Assembly (NCBI RefSeq): GCF_011326755.1
Contig: NZ_JAAOIE010000009.1
Location: 33,758-97,757 of the forward strand
Reading direction: 5' to 3'
Length of the DNA stretch: 64,000 nt
Source: Cochlodiniinecator piscidefendens
Lineage (GTDB): Bacteria > Pseudomonadota > Alphaproteobacteria > Rhodobacterales > Rhodobacteraceae
In this document: positions 53,022-61,457 of the stretch, piece by piece
Numbering within the stretch: the stretch's first letter is position 1
Layout of the letters: each line of letters starts with the position of its first letter
Made by a program: the position numbers and the translations under genes
The notes under the pieces: model-generated
Seen by the model: the letters and a program-made list of their open reading frames with translations, nothing else
Databases searched by the model: none
Told to the model about the DNA's origin: nothing

Positions 53022-54259
53022 CGGGTTAACCCGCGCATCGCGATCCAACTGCACAACGCCATCGCCCCGGATGTGACCAGACACAAAACCAACCCGCCAA
53101 ACTGAAACGACAATCCCGACAGTAATGTACCGATCAGGCGGCCCGCTGCGTTGGACATATAGTAAAACCCAACATCCATGGTCACCCGTTCTGATGTGCT
53201 AAACGCGAGGATCAGATAGCTGTGCAGCGATGAATTGACCGCAAAGACAAATCCAAACACCAACAGCCCAATAACCAAAACCGCCGTTAACCCAACATCC
53301 AACGCCATAGCGGCCACAGCCAAGGTCAAAGGCACCATCGCAAGCCAGAAACACCAGCGCACCGCATCCTGCTTGATGGCTGACAGCGCTTTGTCTTTGG
53401 CCCCGACAATACGCGGTGCCGCCCCCTGCACTGCCCCATACGCAATGATCCAAAGCGCCATAAAGCTACCGATCAGGAAAAACGCGGCGCGGTTGCCATC
53501 CTCTGATCCATCCGACAGCACACCGTAGAAATAGATCGGGATCCCAACGACAAACCAAACATCCCGCGCGCCAAACAAGAACATCCGCGCCAGCGATAGC
53601 CGGTTGATGTCAGGGTCTTTGGAAAAGACTTCGGAAACCTTTGCGCTCTTTTTCCCTTCGGGCAGGCCCGCAGGCATGAACAACACCACAGCGATCAGAA
53701 CGGCGGTTAAGGTCACAGCCATCGCCACGATCGAGGTGATAAACCCAAACAGCCCCAACAGCGCCGCACCCAATAAAAAGCCGACCCCTTTGACCGCGTT
53801 CTTTGATCCGGTCAGGACCGCAACCCAGCGAAACAACCCATCCTCTGCGCCGCCCTGCCCTTTTGGGGCCAGCAGTTTTACCGCGCTTTTGGACGACATT
53901 TTTGCCAGATCCTTAGCAACGCCCGAAAGCCCCTGCACCGCCATCACAAAGATGACAGAAGCCGCAATGCCCCAGTCTGGCGACAATTGCGCCAATAGAA
54001 TGAGCGCGACAATCTGCAGCGATAGACCCGCATATAAGGTCCGTGACAGGCCAAACCGCGCCGCGACCCACCCCGCCGACAGATTGGTGATCATGCCTGC
54101 AAATTCGTAAAACAGAAACAGATACGCCAATTCAATCGCACTGAAGCCCAGCGTATGAAAGTGCAACAGCACCAACATACGCAACGCCCCATCCGTCAAC
54201 ATAAACGCCCAATAGGCCGCGGTGACTGCGATATATGCCGACAGGCCTTCGGGCTTCAT
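53018..54259 (-). CDS. arsJ: organoarsenical efflux MFS transporter ArsJ
   Basis: Major facilitator protein of 413 residues with about 12 hydrophobic segments. GLSAYIAVTAAYWAFMLTDG (about 4-23), LRMLVLLHFHTLGFSAIELA and the central KMSSKSAVKLLAPKGQGGAEDG with TGSKNAVKGVGF (about 119-160) are typical of ArsJ. It exports 1-arseno-3-phosphoglycerate, made from arsenate by the partner GAPDH encoded 4 bases upstream. Assignment rests on motif memory plus this operon. Confidence 0.9.
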   Translation of the reverse strand: MKPEGLSAYIAVTAAYWAFMLTDGALRMLVLLHFHTLGFSAIELAYLFLFYEFAGMITNLSAGWVAARFGLSRTLYAGLSLQIVALILLAQLSPDWGIAASVIFVMAVQGLSGVAKDLAKMSSKSAVKLLAPKGQGGAEDGLFRWVAVLTGSKNAVKGVGFLLGAALLGLFGFITSIVAMAVTLTAVLIAVVLFMPAGLPEGKKSAKVSEVFSKDPDINRLSLARMFLFGARDVWFVVGIPIYFYGVLSDGSEDGNRAAFFLIGSFMALWIIAYGAVQGAAPRIVGAKDKALSAIKQDAVRWCFWLAMVPLTLAVAAMALDVGLTAVLVIGLLVFGFVFAVNSSLHSYLILAFSTSERVTMDVGFYYMSNAAGRLIGTLLSGLSFQFGGLVLCLVTSGAMALCSWIAMRGLTR

Positions 54260-54263
54260 CCGT

Positions 54264-55274
54264 TTACATCCCTGCTAAAACCAAACGGGTCACATCAGCC
54301 AAACGCCATGCATAGCCGTATTCATTGTCATACCAGGCATAGATTTTCACCTGCGTACCATTCACCACCATCGTTGACAGCGCATCAATGATAGATGAAC
54401 GCGTGTCGTTGGTGTAATCGGCTGACACAAGCGGGCGGGTTTCATACCCCAAAATACCCTTCAGCGATGTTTCTGACGCCTCTTTGAACAATGCGTTGAT
54501 CTCTTCGACCGTGGTTTCGCGCTCAACTTCAAACACACAATCGGTCAGAGACGCGTTGAGCAATGGCACACGCACCGCATGGCCGTTCAGTTTTCCCGTC
54601 AGCTCTGGGTAAATCATCGTAATCGCGGTCGCCGACCCGGTTGAGGTTGGAATAAGCGAATTTAACGCCGACCGCGCGCGGCGCAAATCTTTGGCTGGGC
54701 GGTCCACAATCGTTTGTGTGTTGGTCACATCATGGATCGTGGTCATCGATCCGTGTTTGATCCCGACCCCTTCGAGCAGCACTTTCACCACAGGTGCAAG
54801 GCAGTTCGTCGTGCAGCTGGCCGCTGTGACCAAATGGTGCGTGTCCGGTTGGTAAAGATCACTGTTCACGCCGTAAACAAGGTTCAGCGCAATCGGGTCT
54901 TTCACCGGGGCGGAAATCACCACCTTTTTCACACCAGCATCATAATAGGGCTGAAGCTTTGCCTCAGTTTTAAACGCACCGGTGCAATCAATCACCAGAT
55001 CGACGCCCATTTCTTTCAATGGCAGCTCTTCCAGTGACCAAACACTGGTTTTGCGCATTGCACTGCCATTTACGGTGATGTTTTCATCGTCATAGGAAAT
55101 ATCCGCGTCCCAACGGCCATGCACTGTGTCAAATTCCAACAGGTGCGCATGTGTTTCAATGTCCCCAACCGGGTCATTCAGCAGGACGATCTCCCCCTCT
55201 AGCCCTTCGTCGAAGAACGAGCGTAGCACGAGTTTCCCGATCCGGCCGATGCCGTTGATTGCGATCTTTGTCAT
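54264..55274 (-). CDS. ArsJ-associated glyceraldehyde-3-phosphate dehydrogenase
   Basis: GAPDH of 336 residues. [17 protein letters not shown] (about 3-19) is the NAD fold; the catalytic Cys and its context [10 protein letters not shown] (about 153-162) and the His-containing [10 protein letters not shown] (about 178) are intact. In ars operons this enzyme uses arsenate in place of phosphate to give unstable 1-arseno-3-phosphoglycerate for ArsJ. ATG at 55274 with AAGGAT upstream gives the normal start; the open frame to 55349 lies inside arsR and is ignored. Its first 101 bases overlap the 3' end of arsR in another frame. Confidence 0.92.
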   Translation of the reverse strand: MTKIAINGIGRIGKLVLRSFFDEGLEGEIVLLNDPVGDIETHAHLLEFDTVHGRWDADISYDDENITVNGSAMRKTSVWSLEELPLKEMGVDLVIDCTGAFKTEAKLQPYYDAGVKKVVISAPVKDPIALNLVYGVNSDLYQPDTHHLVTAASCTTNCLAPVVKVLLEGVGIKHGSMTTIHDVTNTQTIVDRPAKDLRRARSALNSLIPTSTGSATAITMIYPELTGKLNGHAVRVPLLNASLTDCVFEVERETTVEEINALFKEASETSLKGILGYETRPLVSADYTNDTRSSIIDALSTMVVNGTQVKIYAWYDNEYGYAWRLADVTRLVLAGM

Positions 55275-55614
55275 CTGAAAATCCTTCTTCTTCGTCTGTC
55301 TGAAATTGCGGGAGCCCACAGGTCTCTGGATGGCCATTGCAGCAATCAATGCTGAGAAATTCGATCAACGCACCCATTTGAGGCATCGATGCCGTATAAT
55401 AGATCGACGTGCCGTCCCGCTTTGATTGAATCAGCCCCACACGCTCTAGCACGCTAAGATAGGTTGAAAGTGTGTTTGCCTTTAAGCCAAGCGTCGCGGC
55501 AATATCGGTCGGGCGCAAAGGGTCAGGCACCTCTGCGATCAGCAGCCGTAAAACGGACAGCCGCCCTTCATGCCCTAGCGTGGCAAAAATCTCTGTTGCA
55601 TTTATTGTTTCCAT
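55174..55614 (-). CDS. arsR: ArsR-family repressor with C-terminal extension overlapping GAPDH gene
   Basis: Metalloregulator of 146 residues. Winged HTH at about 8-75 ([33 protein letters not shown]). The probable As(III) site is the trio Cys91, Cys92 and Cys99 in [11 protein letters not shown], like other ArsR proteins that use a CC...C set after the HTH. ArsR proteins of this type end soon after that cluster (about 105-115 residues); here the frame continues for about 35 arginine-rich residues inside the GAPDH gene. So a stop codon may have been lost, or the overlap is a coupling device. First gene of arsR, gap, arsJ. Confidence 0.87.
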   Translation of the reverse strand: METINATEIFATLGHEGRLSVLRLLIAEVPDPLRPTDIAATLGLKANTLSTYLSVLERVGLIQSKRDGTSIYYTASMPQMGALIEFLSIDCCNGHPETCGLPQFQTDEEEGFSDDKDRNQRHRPDRETRATLVLRRRARGGDRPAE

Positions 55615-55657
55615 AATTCACGAATATAGGAATTATGCTGTTTTTCAAATGAAGTTT

Positions 55658-56695
55658 TTATGACAACAGCCGCGCTGTCCAAAATCTATAGCGCCGCTGC
55701 CCCGTCACTTCGCGCAACAACCCAAGATCAGAAAACGCATTCAAATTGCGCAAGGCCGATGGGCGCGACAGCCCGGTACGCGCCTCTAGCAACTCCGCAG
55801 ATACCAAAGGCACCGCCAAAAGCGTTTCAATCAACAGCCCAACAGAACGGCCAGACATCCCCTGTGTGGCCGCCCCTGCCCTGCTGCGCCATGCGTTCAG
55901 GCGTTCGAGTTCCAGCAGCGCCTGCAAACATCCCGTTTCCACCGCCCGAAACCACCGCGCCAATCGTTCAGCCGCTGCACCGCTGCGCATTACAGAGGCA
56001 TCCGGCGCAATCGGTTGAAACAAAATTCCATCCCCCGCCGCGAAACACATCGCCGCAACCGAGCCTTCCAAACTGTCCTCGGGGTCAGACAGGCCCAACC
56101 GCTGCCATTCAAAAAACGCCACAGCGGATTGCGTGATCCGGTGCAAATCAAAAACACTGGCCAAAGTATCAGCCCATTGGGTGCCAAGCGTTTCCAACTC
56201 CGCGCCAACCGGGCGGTGTTGCAATGACGACAACCCATCATCCTGAACCTGCTGGCGCCCCAAAAACCCATGCACCCCCTGTTGCGGCGTCAAAGCCCCC
56301 AGCAACCGCCGCACCGCCCAGGCCCCCCGCGCGAAATCCTGCGCTTGATCAATCGGGGCCGCGCCCAGTTTCATATAGACCGCCAATTGATCCGCCGTGA
56401 TCCAATGCCCCTCTTGCCGCAAAAGCGCGACCGTAGACTGCACCGCCAAGCGCTCGCCCACTTCTTTGGGCATCCAGCTTAGCCGTTCCCGCAGCCGCGA
56501 TAGCGCCTCTGCCGCGCGTAACAAATCAGGATAAGTCGCATGTTCCGCAGCAACCCAATCCCCACGCAGCTCTGACATTGTCGGATTTTGGCGCAGCTCA
56601 TCTTCGACGCCTTCAGGCATCGGTGGCAGAAACCAAAGATCATCCTCTTCGGTTTCGGCATCATACGGGGATTCTGGCGCAAGATATTTTGTCAT
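55658..56695 (-). CDS. DUF1612/HTH domain protein (RHE_PE00001-like)
   Basis: Protein of 345 residues of a type often seen on rhizobial and Rhodobacteraceae plasmids. The middle part (FARGAWAVRRLLGALTPQQG then VHGFLGRQQVQ, about 118-150) is the DUF1612-type segment, and the C terminus (LLEARTGLSRPSALRNLNAF, about 305-324, and LREVTGQRRYRFW) is a winged HTH resembling those of Fic-associated regulators. The function is unknown; position beside parB and the origin suggests a plasmid-maintenance or copy-control role, inferred only. Between it and parB lie 130 bases including a parS-like palindrome. Confidence 0.6.
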   Translation of the reverse strand: MTKYLAPESPYDAETEEDDLWFLPPMPEGVEDELRQNPTMSELRGDWVAAEHATYPDLLRAAEALSRLRERLSWMPKEVGERLAVQSTVALLRQEGHWITADQLAVYMKLGAAPIDQAQDFARGAWAVRRLLGALTPQQGVHGFLGRQQVQDDGLSSLQHRPVGAELETLGTQWADTLASVFDLHRITQSAVAFFEWQRLGLSDPEDSLEGSVAAMCFAAGDGILFQPIAPDASVMRSGAAAERLARWFRAVETGCLQALLELERLNAWRSRAGAATQGMSGRSVGLLIETLLAVPLVSAELLEARTGLSRPSALRNLNAFSDLGLLREVTGQRRYRFWTARLLS

Positions 56696-56809
56696 GTGTA
56701 TTCATTTAGATCACTTTTTTAATGATCAAAATACATAATTTTTGATTTTCACTTAAGGTATGCAAAAAAGGGGCAGAAAATCACCCTGCCCCAATTGGAT
56801 ATTCAAAAC

Positions 56810-56827
56810 GGTTTCGCATGCGAAACC
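56810..56827. other. parS: parS-like palindrome, copy 1
   Basis: Perfect 18-base palindrome GGTTTCGCATGCGAAACC, touching the first base of the parB stop codon. It recurs with one centre change beyond the other end of the parAB operon. Candidate ParB binding site. It is not the repABC consensus, where position 6 of the GTT...AAC unit is C. Confidence 0.75.
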
Positions 56828-57897
56828 TAGTTGTTGTTCGCAAGATTTCGCAAACGCTCTAACATCTCGCGCGCGACAATCGGGGTGATTTCCTGCCCCT
56901 TCAGTTCAATCACCAAACGATCCTCAAACAAGGCCCCTGAAATTTCTCCACCTGATGCCAGTTCAATCGGCGCAATTTTGGTTGCCTCACGGGTTGGACG
57001 CCCGCCACGTGATTTGTCCTTTTTCACCGCGGCTTGGGTGATCACTGCCTCTAGAATGGTCCATTCTTCAGCAGGGTTTTGCGGCGCACTTTCAGCGAGA
57101 ACCGCGCGAAATTCGCTACCGCCACGGGCGCGCAACGCTGACGCCAGCTGCAACCCTGTTCGTTCAGACAATGCACCCGGAAAACTCAGCAAATCCCCAA
57201 GCGCATCATGGATCGCAGCAAAGCTGCGGATCTTTGATCGTTTGGCTTTCGACGCAGATGCAAACAAGGCATCTACCGCCGCCTCAACTGATGCAAACAC
57301 ACCCTGCGCCGTAGAAACCGCCGCGACGCGTCCACGTTCATATTGGCTTAGATCAGCGCGAATTTCGTTTTCTTCGACCATGGATACATAAGCATCCGGC
57401 GCGCTTTCGGGTTCACGAATAAAGGCTCTAATGTGCGAAAAAGACTCTGAACCAGTCTCTACAAACAGCTCCCCTATTGCCTTTAGACGTCGCCACCCAG
57501 AAATAAGGCCAAAGCCATCATCGGTGCGCATGATCTCAATCGGGGTGCGTTGGCCGTGTTGCCGGATCGAGGATTTTAATTCCTCCATCTGTTCCGCGTC
57601 CAACATCACACGGTCCCGGCTTAGGTGATCCGCCGCAATGTCGCCTAGCAGGATTTCCTGCACCAACAGCCCTTCGCGGTCCGCTTTGCGCAGACGTTCG
57701 GCGTCGGCTTTGTCTTGGGCGTTTTCCACGCGGGTTTCGACGCGAGACACCGCCATTTCACCCGCCGCATCTGCCGCGACCTGCGCAATGGGTGGAACCA
57801 TTGATTTCGTCTCTAACTCTGGCATTTCGTCAAAGCTATCATTGAGCGCGCGCAGCGCATCTGCGTCTGGGGCGCTTAACCGTCTACGCTTCGCCAT
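56827..57897 (-). CDS. parB: plasmid partitioning protein ParB (RepB-like)
   Basis: CTP/DNA-binding clamp of 356 residues. The N-domain has LLVQEILLGDIAADHLSRDR (about 77-96) then SIRQHGQRTPIEIMRT (about 109-124, the ParB/Srx nuclease-like fold), and MVEENEIRADLSQYERGRV (about 172-190, box II type). An HTH region follows (about 190-260). Starts within the parA 3' end (14-base overlap). Probably binds the two palindromes at 56810 and 59382. Confidence 0.9.
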   Translation of the reverse strand: MAKRRRLSAPDADALRALNDSFDEMPELETKSMVPPIAQVAADAAGEMAVSRVETRVENAQDKADAERLRKADREGLLVQEILLGDIAADHLSRDRVMLDAEQMEELKSSIRQHGQRTPIEIMRTDDGFGLISGWRRLKAIGELFVETGSESFSHIRAFIREPESAPDAYVSMVEENEIRADLSQYERGRVAAVSTAQGVFASVEAAVDALFASASKAKRSKIRSFAAIHDALGDLLSFPGALSERTGLQLASALRARGGSEFRAVLAESAPQNPAEEWTILEAVITQAAVKKDKSRGGRPTREATKIAPIELASGGEISGALFEDRLVIELKGQEITPIVAREMLERLRNLANNN

Positions 57898-59272
57898 CTT
57901 CGGCCTCCATCACTTGTAGATCACGCCACCACGACCCGATCAGCAATTCTTTGAACTCTGCATAGGTGCGATCAAAGGCTTCGCGCCCCCGCACATATGT
58001 ATCCCGATTAAAGTCGCGGTAATCGGCCTCATAGATCCCGTTCACCTGTTCCCCCGCCTGCCCAACAAGCGCGGTGTAGTCCTGCCGATAGGCATTCATG
58101 AAATCACCAAAATAGGCCTGAATAACATTTGCCATATCCGTTTGCTGACTGGCATCAAACCGGGTCACTAGCGCGCGCACCACATCCCATTCGAATTTCA
58201 TTTCCGGCAATCCAGCCTTGCGCAGGGCTGCGTTTTCACCTTCTTCAATAGACGCGAAAGTCGTGTACAACATGTCAAAGAAGCGCCCGGTGCTGTCAAA
58301 CTCCAGAAAGCTTGCGCCAAGTGGCACCATCAAAATATCAGCAGCCGCCAGCGCATTGATCGTCAGGTACCCAAGTGCAGGGGGCGTATCCAGCAACACG
58401 AGGTCATAGTTATCAAGGATGCCTTCATCTTCCAGAAAGTTAGTCAATGCATCCCACAACGCCCATCCGCGCATATGCTGACGCCACACCGGAATTTGAA
58501 ATTCCGCCCAATACAAGTTCAGCTGCGCGCCGATCAGATCAATGTTGGGCCAATGAGTTTCCTGGATCACATCATCAGCGGTGGTTTTCAGCGCCTCTTC
58601 TAAAGTTTCATCCAGCGGGATTTCGGGTTTGCCCTGCGCCACACGTACTCGGTTTTCGGCGACCAAGGATTGCGCGTAATCTTTGGCGATCAGGGGAAAG
58701 ACTGTTTTCCATTCATCTGGAACTGTGCCGCCCATAATAGATGTCATAGAGCCTTGGCTGTCGAGATCAATGACCAGAACCTTGTAGCCATCCAATGCCG
58801 CGGACATCGCGAGATGCGCCGCGGTGGATGTTTTCCCAACCCCGCCTTTAAAGTTCGCAACAGCCGCAACCTTAGCCGGGATGCCTTCCGGGCGGTAGGG
58901 CAGGTATTCTTTGGTTGAAACGCCTTCTTGGGCAAAGAAGTTCCGGAGCGCTAAAATCTCTTCGAGCGTGAACCATTTTGACCCACCTTCGCCTTCGCCC
59001 TGGGGTAAGTCAGGATTGGCTTTGAGCACCCGTCGTAAATGGGCGGGGGCAATGGGGATCAGATATTTTGTGACCTCCCAAGTTGAGAATTTTCGCAATC
59101 GTTTTTGCCCGTTTGGGGCATAACCGCGTTTGGCTAAATCTTCGCGTCCCTTGGCACAGAAAGACGCTGCTTTGGCGAATCGAGCTGTGTCGATAGGATC
59201 AGATAACTTCGCTGCTGCGGCTTCGGGGTCGAGATTTAGATAGGGGGGGAGGGGTTGCTCTATTTTTTTCAC
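57884..59272 (-). CDS. parA: plasmid partitioning ATPase ParA (RepA-like)
   Basis: Walker ATPase of 462 residues. Deviant Walker A KGGVGKTSTAAHLA (about 139-152), Walker A' DLDSQGSMT (about 171), Walker B LLDTPPALGYLTINAL (about 281-296). The N-terminal 110 residues form a DNA-binding extension with a MerR/P1-ParA-like HTH (RKFSTWEVTKYLIPIAPAHL about 60-80), as in large type Ia ParA proteins that autorepress. Promoter region upstream contains the second parS-like palindrome. Confidence 0.93.
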   Translation of the reverse strand: MKKIEQPLPPYLNLDPEAAAAKLSDPIDTARFAKAASFCAKGREDLAKRGYAPNGQKRLRKFSTWEVTKYLIPIAPAHLRRVLKANPDLPQGEGEGGSKWFTLEEILALRNFFAQEGVSTKEYLPYRPEGIPAKVAAVANFKGGVGKTSTAAHLAMSAALDGYKVLVIDLDSQGSMTSIMGGTVPDEWKTVFPLIAKDYAQSLVAENRVRVAQGKPEIPLDETLEEALKTTADDVIQETHWPNIDLIGAQLNLYWAEFQIPVWRQHMRGWALWDALTNFLEDEGILDNYDLVLLDTPPALGYLTINALAAADILMVPLGASFLEFDSTGRFFDMLYTTFASIEEGENAALRKAGLPEMKFEWDVVRALVTRFDASQQTDMANVIQAYFGDFMNAYRQDYTALVGQAGEQVNGIYEADYRDFNRDTYVRGREAFDRTYAEFKELLIGSWWRDLQVMEAEDGEA

Positions 59273-59381
59273 GACAGACTGCCTATTTTAAAGATATGCG
59301 CTATTTTCTTAGACAGTATCGATAAAGACGCACATTTTCCAGAATGTTTTTCTTTGACTGTTGATAGGTTAAAAACCGTGA

Positions 59382-59399
59382 GGTTTCGCGTGCGAAACC
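59382..59399. other. parS: parS-like palindrome, copy 2
   Basis: GGTTTCGCGTGCGAAACC, identical to the copy at 56810 except for one central base (A to G). It lies 110 bases upstream of parA, next to the A/T-rich origin segment, so ParB bound here could repress parAB as well as mark the plasmid for segregation. Confidence 0.75.
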
Positions 59400-59500
59400 A
59401 ATAAATATTAAAGAAAAAGACCACACATAAACTGTTTATTTTTTTTAAGGACTATAAGAGGTTTGGGTATTTAAATGAATTTACTTTCAAGAGCTTAAAC
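59400..59500. other. A/T-rich unwinding segment
   Basis: About 100 bases with long A and T runs (for example TTTATTTTTTTTAAGG), directly left of the iteron array. Such a segment is where an iteron-bound initiator melts DNA. No ORF. Confidence 0.6.
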
Positions 59501-59504
59501 TGAT

Positions 59505-59592
59505 TTGAGGACCCACATGCAGGGCAAAGAGTACCTATTTACAGGGCAAGAAGCACCTGAGTCCGGGTTTAAAGGAACCTATATACAGGGGG
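59505..59592 (+). repeat. tandem iteron array, four units of 22 bases
   Basis: The core ACC(T/C)A-TNTACAGGG occurs with its first base at 59511 (ACCCACATGCAGGG), 59533 (ACCTATTTACAGGG), 59555 (ACCTGAGTCCGGG, degenerate) and 59577 (ACCTATATACAGGG). The spacing is exactly 22 bases each time, all on the same face of DNA and same strand. Purine-rich AAGG-like lead before each core. Typical of Rep_3-type initiators. Confidence 0.85.
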
Positions 59593-59693
59593 GAGGGTCC
59601 CAGTTTTCGGGAAAGGCGTTTTGAGCGTGTTTGAGGTGAATTTCGGGCAATTTTCATGCTGATATCGACGTTTTCCCACGTTTTTCCACGCTT

Positions 59694-59776
59694 AAAGGAA
59701 CCTATTTACGGGGTTATTTAGGTTAAGGTACCCGCATGCAGGGACGCCAAAAAAGGTGAAGAACCTACTTGCAATT
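59694..59776 (+). repeat. second iteron cluster, three copies
   Basis: Cores start at 59700 (ACCTATTTACGGGG), 59730 (ACCCGCATGCAGGG) and 59763 (ACCTACTTGCAATT, weakest), each with an AAGG/AAGA lead. Spacing is 30 and 33 bases, not 22, so this set may serve rep promoter autoregulation or plasmid pairing. A reverse copy (GGGTACCTTTT, 59784-59794) is also close. Confidence 0.7.
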
Positions 59777-59801
59777 TGTCTCTGGGTACCTTTTATGGCA
59801 T

Positions 59802-59810
59802 TTTTCCACA
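59802..59810 (+). other. DnaA-box-like site
   Basis: TTTTCCACA, one mismatch from the TTATCCACA consensus; a second similar site TTTTCCACG is at 59682-59690. Both are close to the iterons, 50-180 bases before rep. Confidence 0.5.
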
Positions 59811-59860
59811 GGGTGATGCCCTGACCTCATCCGAACCGAACGCGATAAACTGAACCGAAC

Positions 59861-61132
59861 ATGCCTGCTCTGCACGATGCCAAACCAGAACTGACCGGCG
59901 CGCTACGCCGTGACTCCGTCAAGAAACACGTAGGGGCGATCCACGTGAGCGGCAAGCTATCGCTGTTGCAGCGCAAGCTGTCCAATGTTCTGTTGCTGAA
60001 CGCCTATGACACGCTGACCACGCAGCAGAGCCATTCGATCGACGCAAAAACCCTGTGCTTGATGATTGGGTATAATTCCAACGACACCGCCACGCTGCGC
60101 GACGCGCTAAAATCGCTGGCCGAGACGGTCGCCGAATGGGATATGCTGGACGAGGATGGTAAACAGGAATGGGGCGTTTCGGCGCTTTTGTCCTATGCCA
60201 AGCTGAAGGATGGCGTTTGCGAATACGCCTATTCCCCGGTTCTGGCGCAAAAGCTGCATGACCCCAAAGTATTTGCGCTGATCAATGTGACCATTCAGCG
60301 GAACTTTTCATCCGGGCATGGCTTGGCACTTTATGAAAACTGCTACCGCTTTGTGCGCACCGGATCGACGGGGTGGTGGAGCCTGGATCTGTTTCGCAAG
60401 TTCATGGGGCTTGAGGGCAGTGCTTATTATGAGACGTTCAAGCACCTGAACGCGAAGATCATCAAACCGGCGGTCACAGAGGTCAATAAAACCTCAAACA
60501 TTCACATCACACCAGAGTTCCGCAAGCAGGGCAGGGCGGTGACGGATGTGCGTTTCTTGATCAAAGAAAACCGTCAGCTGGCGATGTTTGATATCGAAGA
60601 TGACGATGCCGCGCGCAGCAGTGGCGTTTATGACCGCCTGCTCGAGCTTGGGGTATCTGACCGTTTGGCGCGCCAGTGGCTTGCGGAACATGATGAGGCT
60701 TATATCGCTGAAAAGCTGTCTTATATGGCGCATCAGGATCAGGTGAAATCAAAGGTTGGCTATCTGTCAGCGGCAATACGGGACGACTACGTTGAAGTCA
60801 CGCCAGAGGTGAAGGTTGCGCCGGCCCCAAGTGCAGAGGCGCTGAAAGCCGCTGAAAAACGCGCTGAAGAGGTGGCACGCGCCCGTCAAGAAGATGACAG
60901 CCGCGAACGTGAACGCGCAGAGCGCCGGGCAAAATTTGCAGTGGTGGAGCGACTGGTTTCGGCGCGCAACCCAACCCAACGCGATGCGGATCGACGGGTG
61001 TTTTTATCGCAGCTTGATAATGACATGGACCGCGAAGATTTCCGCAACCGTGGTTGGGATTCAGCCCTAAACGCCCGTGCGATTTTCGCATTCTGGGAAG
61101 CGCTAGAGCCCGACGCGTTTGATGGGGTATAA
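59861..61132 (+). CDS. plasmid replication initiator (Rep_3/RepB family-like)
   Basis: Initiator of 423 residues. KLSLLQRKLSNVLLLNAYD (about 32-50) is the usual start of the first winged-helix domain of Rep_3-type proteins, and a second winged helix follows (WWSLDLFRKFMGLEGSAYY, about 171-190, then FKHLNAKIIKPAVTEVNKTS). The C-terminal third is extended and highly charged (EKRAEEVARARQEDDSRERE, about 327-346), probably coiled coil. Lies immediately downstream of the iterons it should bind. The exact incompatibility class within the Roseobacter plasmids cannot be set from sequence alone. Confidence 0.85.
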   Translation: MPALHDAKPELTGALRRDSVKKHVGAIHVSGKLSLLQRKLSNVLLLNAYDTLTTQQSHSIDAKTLCLMIGYNSNDTATLRDALKSLAETVAEWDMLDEDGKQEWGVSALLSYAKLKDGVCEYAYSPVLAQKLHDPKVFALINVTIQRNFSSGHGLALYENCYRFVRTGSTGWWSLDLFRKFMGLEGSAYYETFKHLNAKIIKPAVTEVNKTSNIHITPEFRKQGRAVTDVRFLIKENRQLAMFDIEDDDAARSSGVYDRLLELGVSDRLARQWLAEHDEAYIAEKLSYMAHQDQVKSKVGYLSAAIRDDYVEVTPEVKVAPAPSAEALKAAEKRAEEVARARQEDDSRERERAERRAKFAVVERLVSARNPTQRDADRRVFLSQLDNDMDREDFRNRGWDSALNARAIFAFWEALEPDAFDGV

Positions 61133-61176
61133 GTTGTGGACCCATTCTCATTAAACATGGGTAAAGAGCTCTAAAC

Positions 61177-61395
61177 CTATAACTTCGATAAATGTATTTC
61201 TGGCACTTCAATGGATTTACCGCATGGTGCCTCAACGAGATAAACGATACTTCCAACAGGTACTTCAAGCTCAAGTGAGCGTTGATTGGTTCTAATTTTG
61301 TCCATACCGCAAATCGAACCGATTTCTCCCAGCATATAGAAATGCTTCGGTGCGGTTTTGGAAATTTTTACAGCTTGTCCGTCGTCAAATTTCAT
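61177..61395 (-). CDS. small protein, orphan immunity-like
   Basis: Protein of 72 residues, beta-rich, with one Cys pair region (GSICGMDKI and EAPCGKSIE). ATG at 61395 preferred over the TTG five codons upstream. The pattern of short strands with YLVEAPCGKSIEVPE resembles small SH3-like immunity-type proteins, but no family is certain. Low GC relative to the neighbours. No partner toxin seen. Confidence 0.45.
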   Translation of the reverse strand: MKFDDGQAVKISKTAPKHFYMLGEIGSICGMDKIRTNQRSLELEVPVGSIVYLVEAPCGKSIEVPEIHLSKL

Positions 61396-61457
61396 CTTTG
61401 TAATCGCCAAGTTTGATCGGGCTGCGGTGGAGACAAGTCTGTGGGTATTGAGTTCAT

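Larger units (their letters stand above)
59273..59860. other. replication origin region (oriV)
   Basis: A 588-base gap between divergent parA and rep. From left to right it holds the parA promoter, the second parS-like palindrome (59382), an A/T-rich stretch (about 59400-59500), four tandem iterons with a 22-base period (59505-59592), three further iteron-like copies (59694-59776) and DnaA-box-like TTTTCCAC sites. This is the standard composition of an iteron origin, and it adjoins the Rep gene. Confidence 0.85.

Noticed and set aside
55275..55349. N-terminal extension of the GAPDH frame
   Set aside because: Lies within arsR and before the standard GAPDH start; the ATG at 55274 has its own SD.
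56810..59399. parS palindromes as a repABC-type system
   Set aside because: The palindromes do not fit the GTTNNCNNNNGNNAAC form and there is no repC; the Rep at 59861 is divergent from parAB and of another family.
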